From an uncultured Prevotella sp. (lineage in GTDB: Bacteria; Bacteroidota; Bacteroidia; Bacteroidales; Bacteroidaceae), in NCBI GenBank assembly GCA_934204655.1, contig CAKPZJ010000008.1:33402-97401 (forward strand): a DNA stretch of 64,000 bases. Reading direction: 5' to 3'. The position numbers were made by a program, and so were the translations under genes. This document shows positions 18,101 to 25,866 of the stretch, in pieces (position 1 is the stretch's first letter; each line of letters starts with the position of its first letter). Below the pieces are notes generated by a model. The model was not told the origin of the DNA. It saw only the letters and a list, made by a program, of their open reading frames with translations, and did no database searches.

Positions 18101-19472
18101 CGTCCTCAGCATCGTAGAGCCAGCCCTCCTCAGCGTAGCACTTGGCGAGCCAAGCCCGGGCCTTGCCGTAGATAGCTGGCTGGGTGGCGTAGAGGCGGCT
18201 CATGTACGAGAAGGTAGAGGCAGCCTCGTCGAAGGCACCCATGTGAAACTGGGCACGGCCCATGAGCATCCAGGCTTTCCAGAGGAAGGGGTTGTACTCG
18301 CGGCGGCTGAGCCACTCGATGTCGCGGGGAGTCTTGCGACGCTGCTTGTCCCACACGGGACGGCGCTTGATGCTGTGCTGATGGATGGCTTTCTCGGCCT
18401 TGGTCACCGCGGTCTCGTAGTAAGACTTGCCCAACTCTCGGCTGGCCTTGTTGCCCACCGGGTAGAGGGGTATCAGCTCGGTATAGTTGTCCTTGTTGCC
18501 CCGCTCTTTCTCCAAGGAGCCTTCCACGTAGGCCACGGAGCCGTTATAGTAGGTATTGTAGCGCGCCTTGAAGGCATGCCACCAGCGGGCCGACGACGTA
18601 TTTTTCTGGGTGGAGCACCCGGTGAGCACCAGGGCTGCCAGCACCCACACCAGAACCTGCCGGTGCAGCAGGGCCACCACGGCGGCACGCCCCCAGCGGG
18701 CCAGGGCATAGACCACCACGGCCACCAGGATAATAGAGGCCCCCGAGGGCACATTGAGCACATACGAGAGGGCCAGGCCGGCCATGCAGTCTATCCAGCC
18801 GATGAGGATGCTTAGCCCTATCATACGCTTGTAGCTATAGGTGAACACATTGGCCGTCATCTGGGGAATGGTGAGCAGACTGATGGCCAGCACCACGCCC
18901 ACCAGGCGCAGCGTGGCCACTATGGTCATGGCGATGAGGGCCATCAGGGTGTACTCTATCAGACTGACGGGCAACCGCCGGGAGCGGGCGAAGACCGGGT
19001 CGAACGCCACGCTCACTATGCTGTGGTAGAACACCACCGTGAGCAGGCCCACCACCAACGTGAGGGCACCCAAGAGTACCAGGTCGGCCGTGCCGATGGT
19101 CAATATGCTTCCGAAAAGATACGAATTAAGGTCGGGCATGAAGCCGGGAGAAAGAAAACAGCAGATAATGCCCACGCTCATGCCCAACGTCCAGAAAAAG
19201 GCAATGGTCGAGTCCTGGCGTACGTGGCCCTTGTGCGACAGCCACTGTACTCCCAAGGCGCTGGCTACGGAGAAGAGCAGCGCCGAGAGTATCGGACTGA
19301 CACCAAAGTAAACGCCCAGCCCGATGCCGCCAAACGAGGCGTGGGTAAGGCCGCCACTTATAAACACCAAGCGGCGCGTTACGATATAGGTGCCCACCAT
19401 GCCGCACAGGATGCTGGCCAGCAGGGAGCCGATAATGGCGTTCTGGAAAAAGGAGTACGTAAATATGTCCAT
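15177..19472 (-). CDS. Fusion: ABC-3 (Zn/Mn) permease joined to PorW/SprE-like TPR lipoprotein
   Basis: 1431 residues in one open frame. Residues 1-265 are a ZnuB/MntB-type ABC permease with about eight TM helices and family signatures (GGLTHASFGGIGLG, LLTIPQMTANV). Directly after it comes a hydrophobic stretch ending in a perfect lipobox, LVLTGC, with Cys286 (codon 18617-18615), followed by TPR repeats resembling the T9SS outer-membrane lipoprotein PorW/SprE (RWWHAFKARYNTYYNGSVAYVEG). A second TPR block spans about 770-960, and residues 1235-1400 are Ala/Pro/Thr low complexity. There is no ATG at the junction; an internal GTG at 18650 is possible. It shares the A of a TAATG with the upstream gene. 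It may be a true fusion processed at Cys286, or two proteins with translational re-initiation. Confidence 0.85.
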   Translation of the reverse strand: MDIFTYSFFQNAIIGSLLASILCGMVGTYIVTRRLVFISGGLTHASFGGIGLGVYFGVSPILSALLFSVASALGVQWLSHKGHVRQDSTIAFFWTLGMSVGIICCFLSPGFMPDLNSYLFGSILTIGTADLVLLGALTLVVGLLTVVFYHSIVSVAFDPVFARSRRLPVSLIEYTLMALIAMTIVATLRLVGVVLAISLLTIPQMTANVFTYSYKRMIGLSILIGWIDCMAGLALSYVLNVPSGASIILVAVVVYALARWGRAAVVALLHRQVLVWVLAALVLTGCSTQKNTSSARWWHAFKARYNTYYNGSVAYVEGSLEKERGNKDNYTELIPLYPVGNKASRELGKSYYETAVTKAEKAIHQHSIKRRPVWDKQRRKTPRDIEWLSRREYNPFLWKAWMLMGRAQFHMGAFDEAASTFSYMSRLYATQPAIYGKARAWLAKCYAEEGWLYDAEDVIRNMARDSMDWRAVKEWDYAYADYYLHTADYRRAIPYVRRVIRHEMRRKQRAREWFLLGQLYAAVGQPDSAYRAYRRVVRLNPPYELEFNARIAQTEVLAKGQSRRMISRLRRMAASDNNKDYLDQVYYAIGNIYLADRDTLHALSAYETGNRKATRSGIEKGVLLLRLGDLYWQREKFSDARRCYGEAIGLLDQDRPDYRQLSERSQVLDELVPHTEAVALQDSLQALARMSETERNAAIDRVIEALKKKEKEERRAQQESDAQTMQSQNGGETGMTGNRRPNTPQAPTGQQGNGQWYFYNPMAVSQGKAAFQKLWGKRENVDNWQRINKTVVSAPGGEQSLTPQQADSVAREAARADLLKAQPDSVQNDPHRREYYLAQIPFSPEQVAESDRLIMDGLFHAGVIFKDKLDNLRLSEKYLRRLTDHYPTYTGMDEAYYHLYLLYMRQQQSAQAQRCLDSLKTHYAKSQWTTVLTDPYFAENARVGVHLEDSLYAATYNAFKADRMGEVRTNTAFSARRFPQGANRDKFLFIGALAKLNDGQPDSCLADLQRVVSQFPESDISALAGMIINGVKAGRRLRSDKFDLDGMWAQRAAVLNGAAADSVRAFTPDRTAEFKFVLVYAPDSVKVNQLLFELARYNFTNFMVRNFEISVSDHSGLQHMEVSGFRNYDEALQYARQLYAQHIVQRYPGCRSLVISNANLELIGHPYSYDDYAAYYAKHFAPLKVSTFRLLTEPDEIVTRPATDPSAEEIDRALDDGMLLTEPEDGGQRTGGTYVAPDEPAATTPAAGTVIPTEQPARTEPSAPEGKTFIPATTSEGTPASPGATSGTTGTIISTPGATSTPPATTPGKTGVLIPSAEPAATDKPSTAPATRPSATDKGVTIPTTQSSAAGKKAATPAPKASATGKSAPAPTAKPATPATPKPVVSKTGIYFRDRTTPAPADTLKGKAKKKSAPAKKKFDLEDEYYDLEGF

Positions 19473-19855
19473 TATCTGTCTATCAGCATGATGAGTTCGT
19501 CCTTGAGGGGGTCGGGCAGGTTAACGCCACGCAGCACCAGGCTGCGGCTCCACCCGGCCACGTCGTCGGGGCGCAGGGTGTAGAGCACATCGGCAAACTC
19601 CTGCACCTCATCATCGGTATAACCATCAGAGGGGCGACCGCGGAAACGGTCCAGCTCCTCGTCGTCATAATATTCTATCTCGTGGGTGGCCGCTTCCAGC
19701 ATGCAGTCTTGCTCGCAGCGGCTGTCGCCACCCGTACAGGTGCCGCAGGTGGGCTGCGAAGACACGGGCTGGGCATCACCGTCGTCCTTGGCATGCAGCG
19801 TGGTGAGGGCCGCCACCACTCCTAAGGCTACCAGGGCCAGCACCAGGTATATCAT
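19472..19855 (-). CDS. Small membrane-anchored Cys-rich protein
   Basis: 127 residues, not recognised with certainty. An N-terminal TM or uncleaved signal (MIYLVLALVALGVVAALTTL) is followed by a Cys cluster CGTCTGGDSRCEQDC (CxxC-x7-CxxxC) that could bind metal or an Fe-S cluster, then an acidic region (EYYDDEELDRF) and a predicted helical end. It is coupled to aroA by a 4-bp ATGA overlap and to the permease fusion by TAATG, so it is translated with both. A link to metal uptake by the permease is an inference. Confidence 0.75.
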   Translation of the reverse strand: MIYLVLALVALGVVAALTTLHAKDDGDAQPVSSQPTCGTCTGGDSRCEQDCMLEAATHEIEYYDDEELDRFRGRPSDGYTDDEVQEFADVLYTLRPDDVAGWSRSLVLRGVNLPDPLKDELIMLIDR

Positions 19856-21099
19856 GGGGTCTGGGTAATCTTAAATCCGGCCCGGCGCAGGTCGTCCCAG
19901 TAGTGGGGGTACGACTTGGACACCACCTCGGGGTGGTTAATGGTGATGGACCCCATGGTCAGGGCTACGGGGGCAAAGGCCATGGCAATGCGGTGATCCT
20001 GGTAGGTATCTATGGGCTCCATAGTGGGGGCGCACCGCTCGCCATCCCATATCAGCTCGCTATCATGGCGGTCTGTGAGCAGCACGCCCAGCTTGCGCAG
20101 CTCGCGCTTGAGGGCCTCTATGCGGTCGGTTTCCTTGATTTTCAGGCTGGCCAGCCCCGTGAAGTGAAAGGGGATGCCCTTGGCAGCACAGGCCACGACG
20201 AATGTCTGTGCCAAGTCAGGCGAATTGACAAAGTCGTAGTCCAACCGGGGAAGTGTGCAGCCGTGACTGGCGAGCACCACCTGCTGACTACCGTCGGCGA
20301 GGGTATCAAAGGTGGTCTTAACACCCATCAGCGAACCGATATAGCGGGTCACTGAGTCGCCCTGACGCGACCCGTCGTTCAGCCCGGGCAGCACTACGCG
20401 GGCCTCGGGCCTGTTCAGCAGGGCCACGACCTCGTACCAGTACGAGGCGGCACTCCAGTCGTTCTCCACGGCATACGTGGTGGGGGTATAGGGTACGGGG
20501 GCCACGCTGATGGTGTCTACATCGCTCCACTCGACCTGCGCGCCAAACTCGGTCATCGTCCACAGGGTGAGGTCTATGTAGGGCCGCGACACTATGTCGC
20601 CCGTGAGCTTCAGCGTGAGGCCCTGCCTGAGCATGGGGCCTATCATCAGCAGGGCCGAGATGTACTGCGAGCTCACATCGCCGGCCACCTCTAAGGCACC
20701 GCCCGCCAAGGGACGGCCCGTGATACGCAGCGGGGGAAAGCCCTCGGCTCCCAAGTACTCGATGTGGGCACCCAACTGGCGCAGGGCATCGACCAGCACG
20801 CCTATGGGGCGCTGGCGCATGCGCTCGGTACCCGTCAGCGTGTGGGTGCCTGTGCCTACACTCAGGTAGGCGGCCAAGAAACGCATGGCGGTACCCGCAG
20901 CACCTATGTCTATCACCCCGGGCATGTCGCGCAGGGCGGCGGCCATCACGCGGGTGTCGTCACAGTCTGACAGGTTGGCGGGCAGCATCGTACTGCCCGC
21001 AAGTGCCTGGATAATGAGCGCCCGGTTGCAGATGCTCTTGGACGCAGGCAGATTTATGGTGGTGTCTATCAGGCTCGGGGCCTGTATAGTATATTGCAT
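19852..21099 (-). CDS. aroA: 3-phosphoshikimate 1-carboxyvinyltransferase (EPSP synthase)
   Basis: 415 residues. Sixth step of the shikimate pathway: shikimate-3-phosphate plus PEP to EPSP. Signatures: LPASKSICNRALIIQAL near the N-terminus (LPxSKSxxNRxLI), GAAGTAMRFLAAYLS, SSQYISALLMIGP, SLKIKETDRIEAL and the C-terminal DHRIAMAFAP. Slightly shorter than the 427 of E. coli, as usual in Bacteroidetes. First gene of the aroA-to-tsaE run. No clear promoter was seen in the 74 bp before it. Confidence 0.97.
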   Translation of the reverse strand: MQYTIQAPSLIDTTINLPASKSICNRALIIQALAGSTMLPANLSDCDDTRVMAAALRDMPGVIDIGAAGTAMRFLAAYLSVGTGTHTLTGTERMRQRPIGVLVDALRQLGAHIEYLGAEGFPPLRITGRPLAGGALEVAGDVSSQYISALLMIGPMLRQGLTLKLTGDIVSRPYIDLTLWTMTEFGAQVEWSDVDTISVAPVPYTPTTYAVENDWSAASYWYEVVALLNRPEARVVLPGLNDGSRQGDSVTRYIGSLMGVKTTFDTLADGSQQVVLASHGCTLPRLDYDFVNSPDLAQTFVVACAAKGIPFHFTGLASLKIKETDRIEALKRELRKLGVLLTDRHDSELIWDGERCAPTMEPIDTYQDHRIAMAFAPVALTMGSITINHPEVVSKSYPHYWDDLRRAGFKITQTP

Positions 21100-21173
21100 A
21101 GTGTGTATATCGTTAGGGTATATATGTTGCTGAGCCTGTACGCCACCATGGCGGGCGACGTGGGGGCCATGGT

Positions 21174-22349
21174 CTACTTCATATAGCGTATGGGTAGGTC
21201 TACGATGCCCTGCGGGGCAGGTGCCGGCGTGGCTGCCCTGCTGGCGGCGCGCAGTCGCTGCTTGGGCCCGGGTATGAGCGGACTGTTGTACAGCACCCTG
21301 CGCATACGTGCCTTCTGCTGGGCAGTGAACTGGAAGCCGTAAGTAAACGAGTAGTCCATAAGATTGGTCGCAGAGAAACTGTTGCCTGCCGCATCTGTAC
21401 GCTCAGTAAGCCTACGGAGCGATACACTGCCATCCTTGGCACTGTTAATATAGGCCGTAAGGTCGGCCAGATAGGCGGTGCGGTTATAGGTAGGCGTATC
21501 GGTACAATAGTCGGTGTCGGGGCAGGGGTCGGTATTGCCCTCGGCAGGCTCGGCAAAGACATGGAGCAGGCCCAGGTAGTGGCCCAGTTCGTGAGCCAAG
21601 GTGATATTGGCATCATACATGAGCTGCTGGATGGTGCCCGACTTGATATTATGGTCCTCATTGGCATAGCGGTCGCTCTCGTAGTCCAGGTACAGGCTGT
21701 TGATGGACGAGCAGTAGGCAAACCCGAGGTTGGCCTTGGTGATATTGGCCTTGGCTGCATCCAGGGCGGTCAGGCCATCGGTCTCGTTGATGCCTGTCAG
21801 CACAAAGGGCAGATGGCTGATGCCCAGCGTGGTGCCATTGTCGCCTGCCTCGGTAGCAAAGTTATACACCATCACGTTAATGAAGTCGTTTGGCTCCCAC
21901 AGATACTTGACATACTCCTTGTGATTGCCCATAAAATCGCTCGGGCCGATAGGGTAAGCGCCGTCCCACTTGACGTACTCCACACCGGGAGTACTGAGCT
22001 TGTTACCGCGTTCATCGTGGGTAGCCAGGACGAAGTTGACCCTGATGTTCTCACTGCTCCCAATGTCGGTGCTGTACAGGCCGCCCTGGTAGAGATGGTT
22101 TACATGCTTCAAGAGAGTGGCCAGGCGCGTGGCGCTGACATACTGCTTGGGGTCGGCAGCGTTCTTATAGAGTACATGGAATATCACGGGCAACCGGTAG
22201 GTATAGCTCTCGTCGAGAGTGGCCGTGGTGTTGTCATCATCTTGGTCTACCTCCTTCGTGGGAGGGGTTGCTGGGTCGTCCTTGTCCGAACAGGCGACCA
22301 TGCCTAACAGGGTTACGATGGCCAATAGAGCCAGAAACGTTTTGCGCAT
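21174..22349 (-). CDS. M43-type zinc metalloproteinase lipoprotein
   Basis: 391 residues from the ATG at 22349 (MRKTFLALLAIVTLLGMVACS lipobox); the frame stays open 102 bp upstream but that would bury the signal. The zinc site HELGHYLGLLH is an extended HExxHxxGxxH, and the Met-turn is NLMDYSF, as in pappalysin-like M43B peptidases. A Thr/Asp-rich linker follows the lipid anchor. A conserved Cys pair (CPDTDYCTDTPTYN) also fits the family. Promoter at 22560-22530. Function beyond surface proteolysis is unknown. Confidence 0.9.
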   Translation of the reverse strand: MRKTFLALLAIVTLLGMVACSDKDDPATPPTKEVDQDDDNTTATLDESYTYRLPVIFHVLYKNAADPKQYVSATRLATLLKHVNHLYQGGLYSTDIGSSENIRVNFVLATHDERGNKLSTPGVEYVKWDGAYPIGPSDFMGNHKEYVKYLWEPNDFINVMVYNFATEAGDNGTTLGISHLPFVLTGINETDGLTALDAAKANITKANLGFAYCSSINSLYLDYESDRYANEDHNIKSGTIQQLMYDANITLAHELGHYLGLLHVFAEPAEGNTDPCPDTDYCTDTPTYNRTAYLADLTAYINSAKDGSVSLRRLTERTDAAGNSFSATNLMDYSFTYGFQFTAQQKARMRRVLYNSPLIPGPKQRLRAASRAATPAPAPQGIVDLPIRYMK

Positions 22350-22529
22350 ATCTTTCCTTTTTACCGGGGCGGCCATGGACGAGGCCATGGGTACATCGCC
22401 CACCTTATTATATATATAGGCAACTCGCCAGACGGCCATGACTGGCCCCATAGGGCCGACAGCCAGCAGGGATGCTACTGGCGCACGCCCTGCAAGGGCC
22501 CCGACGGCTGGGATGGTACCTACTGTTTA

Positions 22530-22560
22530 CAAAGTTAGCGCAAAAAGGAGATAACTCAAA
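22530..22560 (-). promoter_or_regulatory. Promoter of the M43 metalloproteinase gene
   Basis: Minus strand TTTG at 22560-22557, 19-bp spacer, TAACTTTG at 22537-22530. The leader to the ATG is about 175 nt and includes an ACCTTATTATATATATA element near 22393-22411. Confidence 0.7.
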
Positions 22561-22607
22561 ACAAATGGTATTTTTTTTGATATTTTCACGGTTAGGGCAG
22601 CCGTGGC

Positions 22608-24500
22608 CTACGCCCATTTGAGGCGCAGGCTGTTGAGCACCACGCTCACGCTGCTCATGGCCATAAGGGCGCTGGCCCACATGGGGGTTATCTGGAAGTC
22701 GGTAACGGCATAGAGGGCGCCGGCGGCCAACGGTATGCACACAATGTTGTACACAAAGGCCCAGAAGAGGTTCTGGTGTATCATGCCCACCGTCTGGCGC
22801 GACAGGGTCACGGCATCGGCTATACGGCGCAGGTCGGTGCCCATGAGCGTAACCTGGGCCACGTCGATGGCCACATCGGTGCCACGGCCCATGGCTATGC
22901 TCACGTCGGCGGCAGCCAACGCCTGGCTGTCATTGATGCCGTCGCCCACCATGGCCACATGGTGCCCGTCGGCCTGGAGCGTCCGCACCAGGTCCTCCTT
23001 GTCCTGTGGCAGCACCCGGCTTCTCCAGTGGCCTATGCCCACCTGCTTGGCCCAGTAGCTCACGGCCTCGTCGCGGTCGCCGCTCATCAGGTAGACGGCT
23101 ATGCCGGCCCGCTGCAACCGGGCGATGGCCTCGGCGGCATGGGGCTTGAGCGCCTCGCGCTCAGTGATGGCCATGTCGGCCGTAGCGCCCTCACGGGGCA
23201 GGGTCAGGGTACCCGTCTTGTCTATCACCATGGCATCTATGCGCCGCATGTTCTCCAGGGCGGTGGCATCGCGTACCAGGATGCCTTCCTGGGCGGCGCG
23301 CCCTATGCCCACCATGAGGGCAGTAGGCGTGGCCAGGCCCATGGCACATGGGCAGGCGATGACCAGTACCGACACGGCCGACAGGATGGCGCGGGGGAGC
23401 TGGGCGGTGCCGCCCAAGGCCAGCCAGAGCACCAAGGTGAGGAGCGACAGCACGAAGACCGCAGGCACGAAGATGGCCGCGAGGCGGTCTACCACGCGCA
23501 GGACGGGTGCCTTGGAGCCCTGGGCCTGCTGCACGGCGCGTATGATGTGGGCCAGCATGGTCTGGCTGCCCACCTGCTCGGCCTTGAAGCGCAGGGCACC
23601 CTGGCGGACCATCGTGCCGCTTAACACGCGGTCGGCGGGGTGTTTCTGTATCAGTTCGGGCTCGCCGCTTATCATGCTCTCGTCTACATAGGCCGTGGCG
23701 GTGCCCCAGTCCACCACGCTGCCGTCTACCGGCAGTTTCTCGCCGGCGCGCACCTCTATCAGGTCGCCCACTTGCAGGGCCTTGAGGGGTATGTCGGTCA
23801 CACCGTCGGCGGTAACCACATGGGCCGTGCGCGGGGCCAGCTGCATCAGCGACCGGATGGCCGTGGCCGTGCTGCGCTTGGCGCGCTCCTCTAACAGGCG
23901 GCCGGTAAGCACAAAGGCCAATATCATCACCGTAGCGTCATAGTAGGTATGCCACGTCAGGCCGGCGGCTGCCCAGAAGCTGTCGCCCCAGAAAGTATTG
24001 AACACGCTGAACGCGAAGGATATGAGGGTACTCATGGCCACTAAGGTGTCCATGTTGGCTGCGCCGTGGGTAAGTTGTCGCCAGGCCGAGGTGTAGAACT
24101 GTCGGCCACACCACACCATGGCCGCAGCGGCCAGCAGCATCATGGTCTGGTTGGCCATGTCGGCACTGCCCAAGTGTACCCACCCCATGCTAATGGCCAT
24201 GGTGAGCACGGCCAGAACCCAGGCCAGAACCATCCGCCGCAGCAACAGGCGATAGGCGCGCCGTTCTATTTGTTCCACATTGCGGTCGTCCTCGATGACC
24301 ATGTCGTAGCCCACGCCGCTCAGGGCCTCCTTCATGGCCTGGGGCGAGGTGCGGGCGGGGTCGTAGGTTACCAGCACCGTGCGGGCGGCCAGGTTTACAT
24401 TGGCCTGGGCCACTCCGTCTATCTCGCGGAGGCGCCGCTCTACATTGGCGGCACATCCGGCACACATCATGCCTAATACGGCTATTGTCCTTGTTTCCAT
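22608..24500 (-). CDS. Copper-type P1B-ATPase lacking the nucleotide-binding domain
   Basis: 630 residues from the ATG at 24500. Order: HMA domain with MCAGC (about 10-15), TM helices, actuator motif SGEPE, CPC in ACPCAMGLATPTA, phosphorylation site DKTGTLT (Asp427, codon 23222-23220), MSGDRDE, GDGIND near 519, then the last two TM helices. Asp427 to GDGIND is only about 92 residues, against roughly 190-200 in normal CopA proteins. The whole N-domain with the HP and GxG ATP-binding motifs is missing, yet the frame is intact. It may be a minimal ATPase, a regulator or a metal shuttle. It lies upstream of the HMA-AraC regulator gene and has a palindromic promoter. Confidence 0.88.
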   Translation of the reverse strand: METRTIAVLGMMCAGCAANVERRLREIDGVAQANVNLAARTVLVTYDPARTSPQAMKEALSGVGYDMVIEDDRNVEQIERRAYRLLLRRMVLAWVLAVLTMAISMGWVHLGSADMANQTMMLLAAAAMVWCGRQFYTSAWRQLTHGAANMDTLVAMSTLISFAFSVFNTFWGDSFWAAAGLTWHTYYDATVMILAFVLTGRLLEERAKRSTATAIRSLMQLAPRTAHVVTADGVTDIPLKALQVGDLIEVRAGEKLPVDGSVVDWGTATAYVDESMISGEPELIQKHPADRVLSGTMVRQGALRFKAEQVGSQTMLAHIIRAVQQAQGSKAPVLRVVDRLAAIFVPAVFVLSLLTLVLWLALGGTAQLPRAILSAVSVLVIACPCAMGLATPTALMVGIGRAAQEGILVRDATALENMRRIDAMVIDKTGTLTLPREGATADMAITEREALKPHAAEAIARLQRAGIAVYLMSGDRDEAVSYWAKQVGIGHWRSRVLPQDKEDLVRTLQADGHHVAMVGDGINDSQALAAADVSIAMGRGTDVAIDVAQVTLMGTDLRRIADAVTLSRQTVGMIHQNLFWAFVYNIVCIPLAAGALYAVTDFQITPMWASALMAMSSVSVVLNSLRLKWA

Positions 24501-24530
24501 TACTATTTTACCTTTCAGTTTATCTGTCTG

Positions 24531-24556
24531 CAAAGGTACACACTATCGGCCGATAG
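24531..24556 (-). promoter_or_regulatory. Promoter with 14-bp palindromic operator for the copper ATPase gene
   Basis: Minus-strand -7 box TACCTTTG at 24538-24531. Four bases upstream is a perfect palindrome CTATCGGCCGATAG (24543-24556), occupying the spacer. No -33 TTTG is visible, as expected for an activator-dependent promoter. Confidence 0.55.
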
Positions 24557-24593
24557 GGCGTTATGTTTTTCTGCGAAAAGGTTATAACATTTT

Positions 24594-24690
24594 GACCGAC
24601 TGGTCTTCGTCGGGCTAAAGACGGTCTTTACGGAGCTAATGACGGCTCCCAGCCAGCTAAAGACGGCTCCGGGAAACATAAAGGTCGGTC
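24594..24690. repeat. AGACCGACC-family intergenic element, copy 1
   Basis: About 97 bp between GACCGAC at 24594 and AAAGGTCGGTC ending at 24690. The interior holds repeats of GCTAAnGACGGCTCC (24614, 24635 and 24656 areas). The same element recurs at 41740-41824 and 56633-56710. Confidence 0.7.
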
Positions 24691-24699
24691 GCCACGGTG

Positions 24700-24870
24700 C
24701 AAAGTAAAAGAGTAAAAAGGCAAAAAGTAGTTTCTTTTGTCACCCGGTCTGCCACGGTTCCTGCACCCGCCATTCCCATATCGCCCTGGAGCGGTTTGGC
24801 GACTATTGGCGGCCTTCGCCATCCCAGCGCTTTTTACCCTTTTACTTCTTTACCTTTTTACTTTTCAAGA
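24700..24870. repeat. Inverted A-rich runs flanking a short spacer
   Basis: A purine run of AAAGTAAAAAGG type (24702-24729) and its reverse complement (CTTTTTACCCTTTTAC and similar, 24830-24870) flank about 100 bp of unrecognised sequence between the ATPase and regulator genes. The same paired runs bracket the island at 41112-41945. Confidence 0.6.
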
Positions 24871-24878
24871 GGAGGTAC

Positions 24879-25445
24879 TTACAACTGGTCTAATGGTTGC
24901 CGCGGCTGTGTCTGCTGGGCCTTGTACTGGGTGGGGGTCAGTCCCGTAATGCTCTTGAACTGCGCGCTGAGATAGGCTGTACTCGAATAGTGCATTTGCA
25001 GGGCTATCTCTGACAGCGTGAGCTGTCCGTACTGCAGCAGTTCCTTGACACGCTCGATGCGCTGATGGATATAGTAGCGCTCGATGGTGGTGCCGGTAAC
25101 CTCGGAGAATACCCTGCTGGCCGAGGCGTAGTCGCAGTGGGCAAGGCGGGTAATATTGGCCGACAGGTTGGTAGCGGGGTCTTCCTGGCCATGATGTACC
25201 ATCTGGACAATAGCGGTACGGATACGCTCGGCGGTCTGCTGTCGCTGCTCGTCTATCAGTTCAAAGCCGGCCTGGGCCAACAGCTCGCGCAGGGTGGCTA
25301 TGGCGGCATCCGTGGGAACGCCCTGCACCCGCACACAGCCCAACTGGACAGACAGCGGAACCATTCCAGCCTGTCGCAAGATGGCCGCGACGGAAGCTAT
25401 GCAGCGGTCGCACACCATATTCTTAATGATAAATGTCGTATCCAT
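24879..25445 (-). CDS. AraC-family regulator with N-terminal heavy-metal-associated domain
   Basis: 188 residues. Residues 1-68 are an HMA fold with NMVCDRC (CxxC metal site) and the second half QAGFELI; residues 80-180 are an AraC-type double helix-turn-helix (ERVKELLQYGQLTLSEIALQ, then YSSTAYLSAQFKSITGLTPTQYK). Such a protein can sense copper through the same fold as the ATPase metal-binding domain and activate transcription. It lies in tandem just upstream of the copper-type ATPase. Three and a bit 64-bp repeats precede it and supply -7 boxes. Copper specificity is inferred from the neighbour. Confidence 0.9.
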   Translation of the reverse strand: MDTTFIIKNMVCDRCIASVAAILRQAGMVPLSVQLGCVRVQGVPTDAAIATLRELLAQAGFELIDEQRQQTAERIRTAIVQMVHHGQEDPATNLSANITRLAHCDYASASRVFSEVTGTTIERYYIHQRIERVKELLQYGQLTLSEIALQMHYSSTAYLSAQFKSITGLTPTQYKAQQTQPRQPLDQL

Positions 25446-25474
25446 ACTCTTTCTCTATTTTGGGACAAAAGATA

Positions 25475-25674
25475 GTGCCAACCGAGGGCCATGAGCTTGC
25501 TCTGATGGCCGAGGTGCAGCCTGCTTTATGCAATGACAGTGCCAACCGAGGGCCATGAGCTTGCTCTGATGGCCGAGGTGCAGCCTATCATATACAAAAG
25601 CAGTGCAAACCGAAGCCGTCAAGCTCGCTTGAATGGCTGAGGTGCAGCCTGCTTTATACAAAGATAGCGCAAGC
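25475..25674 (-). repeat. 64-bp tandem promoter/hairpin repeats
   Basis: Units begin at 25475, 25539 and 25603, with a partial fourth at 25667, a period of exactly 64 bp. Each holds a hairpin (GGCCAT...ATGGCC with inner GAGC/GCTC; unit 3 has AGCC...GGCT and CAAG/CTTG, compensatory changes). On the minus strand the unit ends carry -7-like boxes: TATCTTTG at 25666-25659 is exact and the other copies are degraded. They lie upstream of the HMA-AraC gene and read towards it. Confidence 0.8.
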
Positions 25675-25866
25675 CGGAGAGACTACAAAACAATTTATGG
25701 CTTTTATTTTCGCCCGCTCTCATGCTCCCGTTTCGAGCGCGTACCTTTATATATATACCACCATCGTGGGCCAGGGGGCCTCAACGCCTGCGGGCGGGAT
25801 GAGAGGGGCCGAAAAACACCACACAAGTGCTCCTAAAGGGGCGAAAAGCGCAAACAGACGTTAAAT

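Noticed and set aside
22350-22451. Longer start for the M43 metalloproteinase
   Set aside because: The extension would place the lipobox 50 residues into the protein; ATG 22349 gives a normal lipoprotein signal.
25475-25674. CRISPR-like array
   Set aside because: Units are contiguous and identical over 64 bp with no distinct spacers, no cas genes nearby, and each carries a promoter box.
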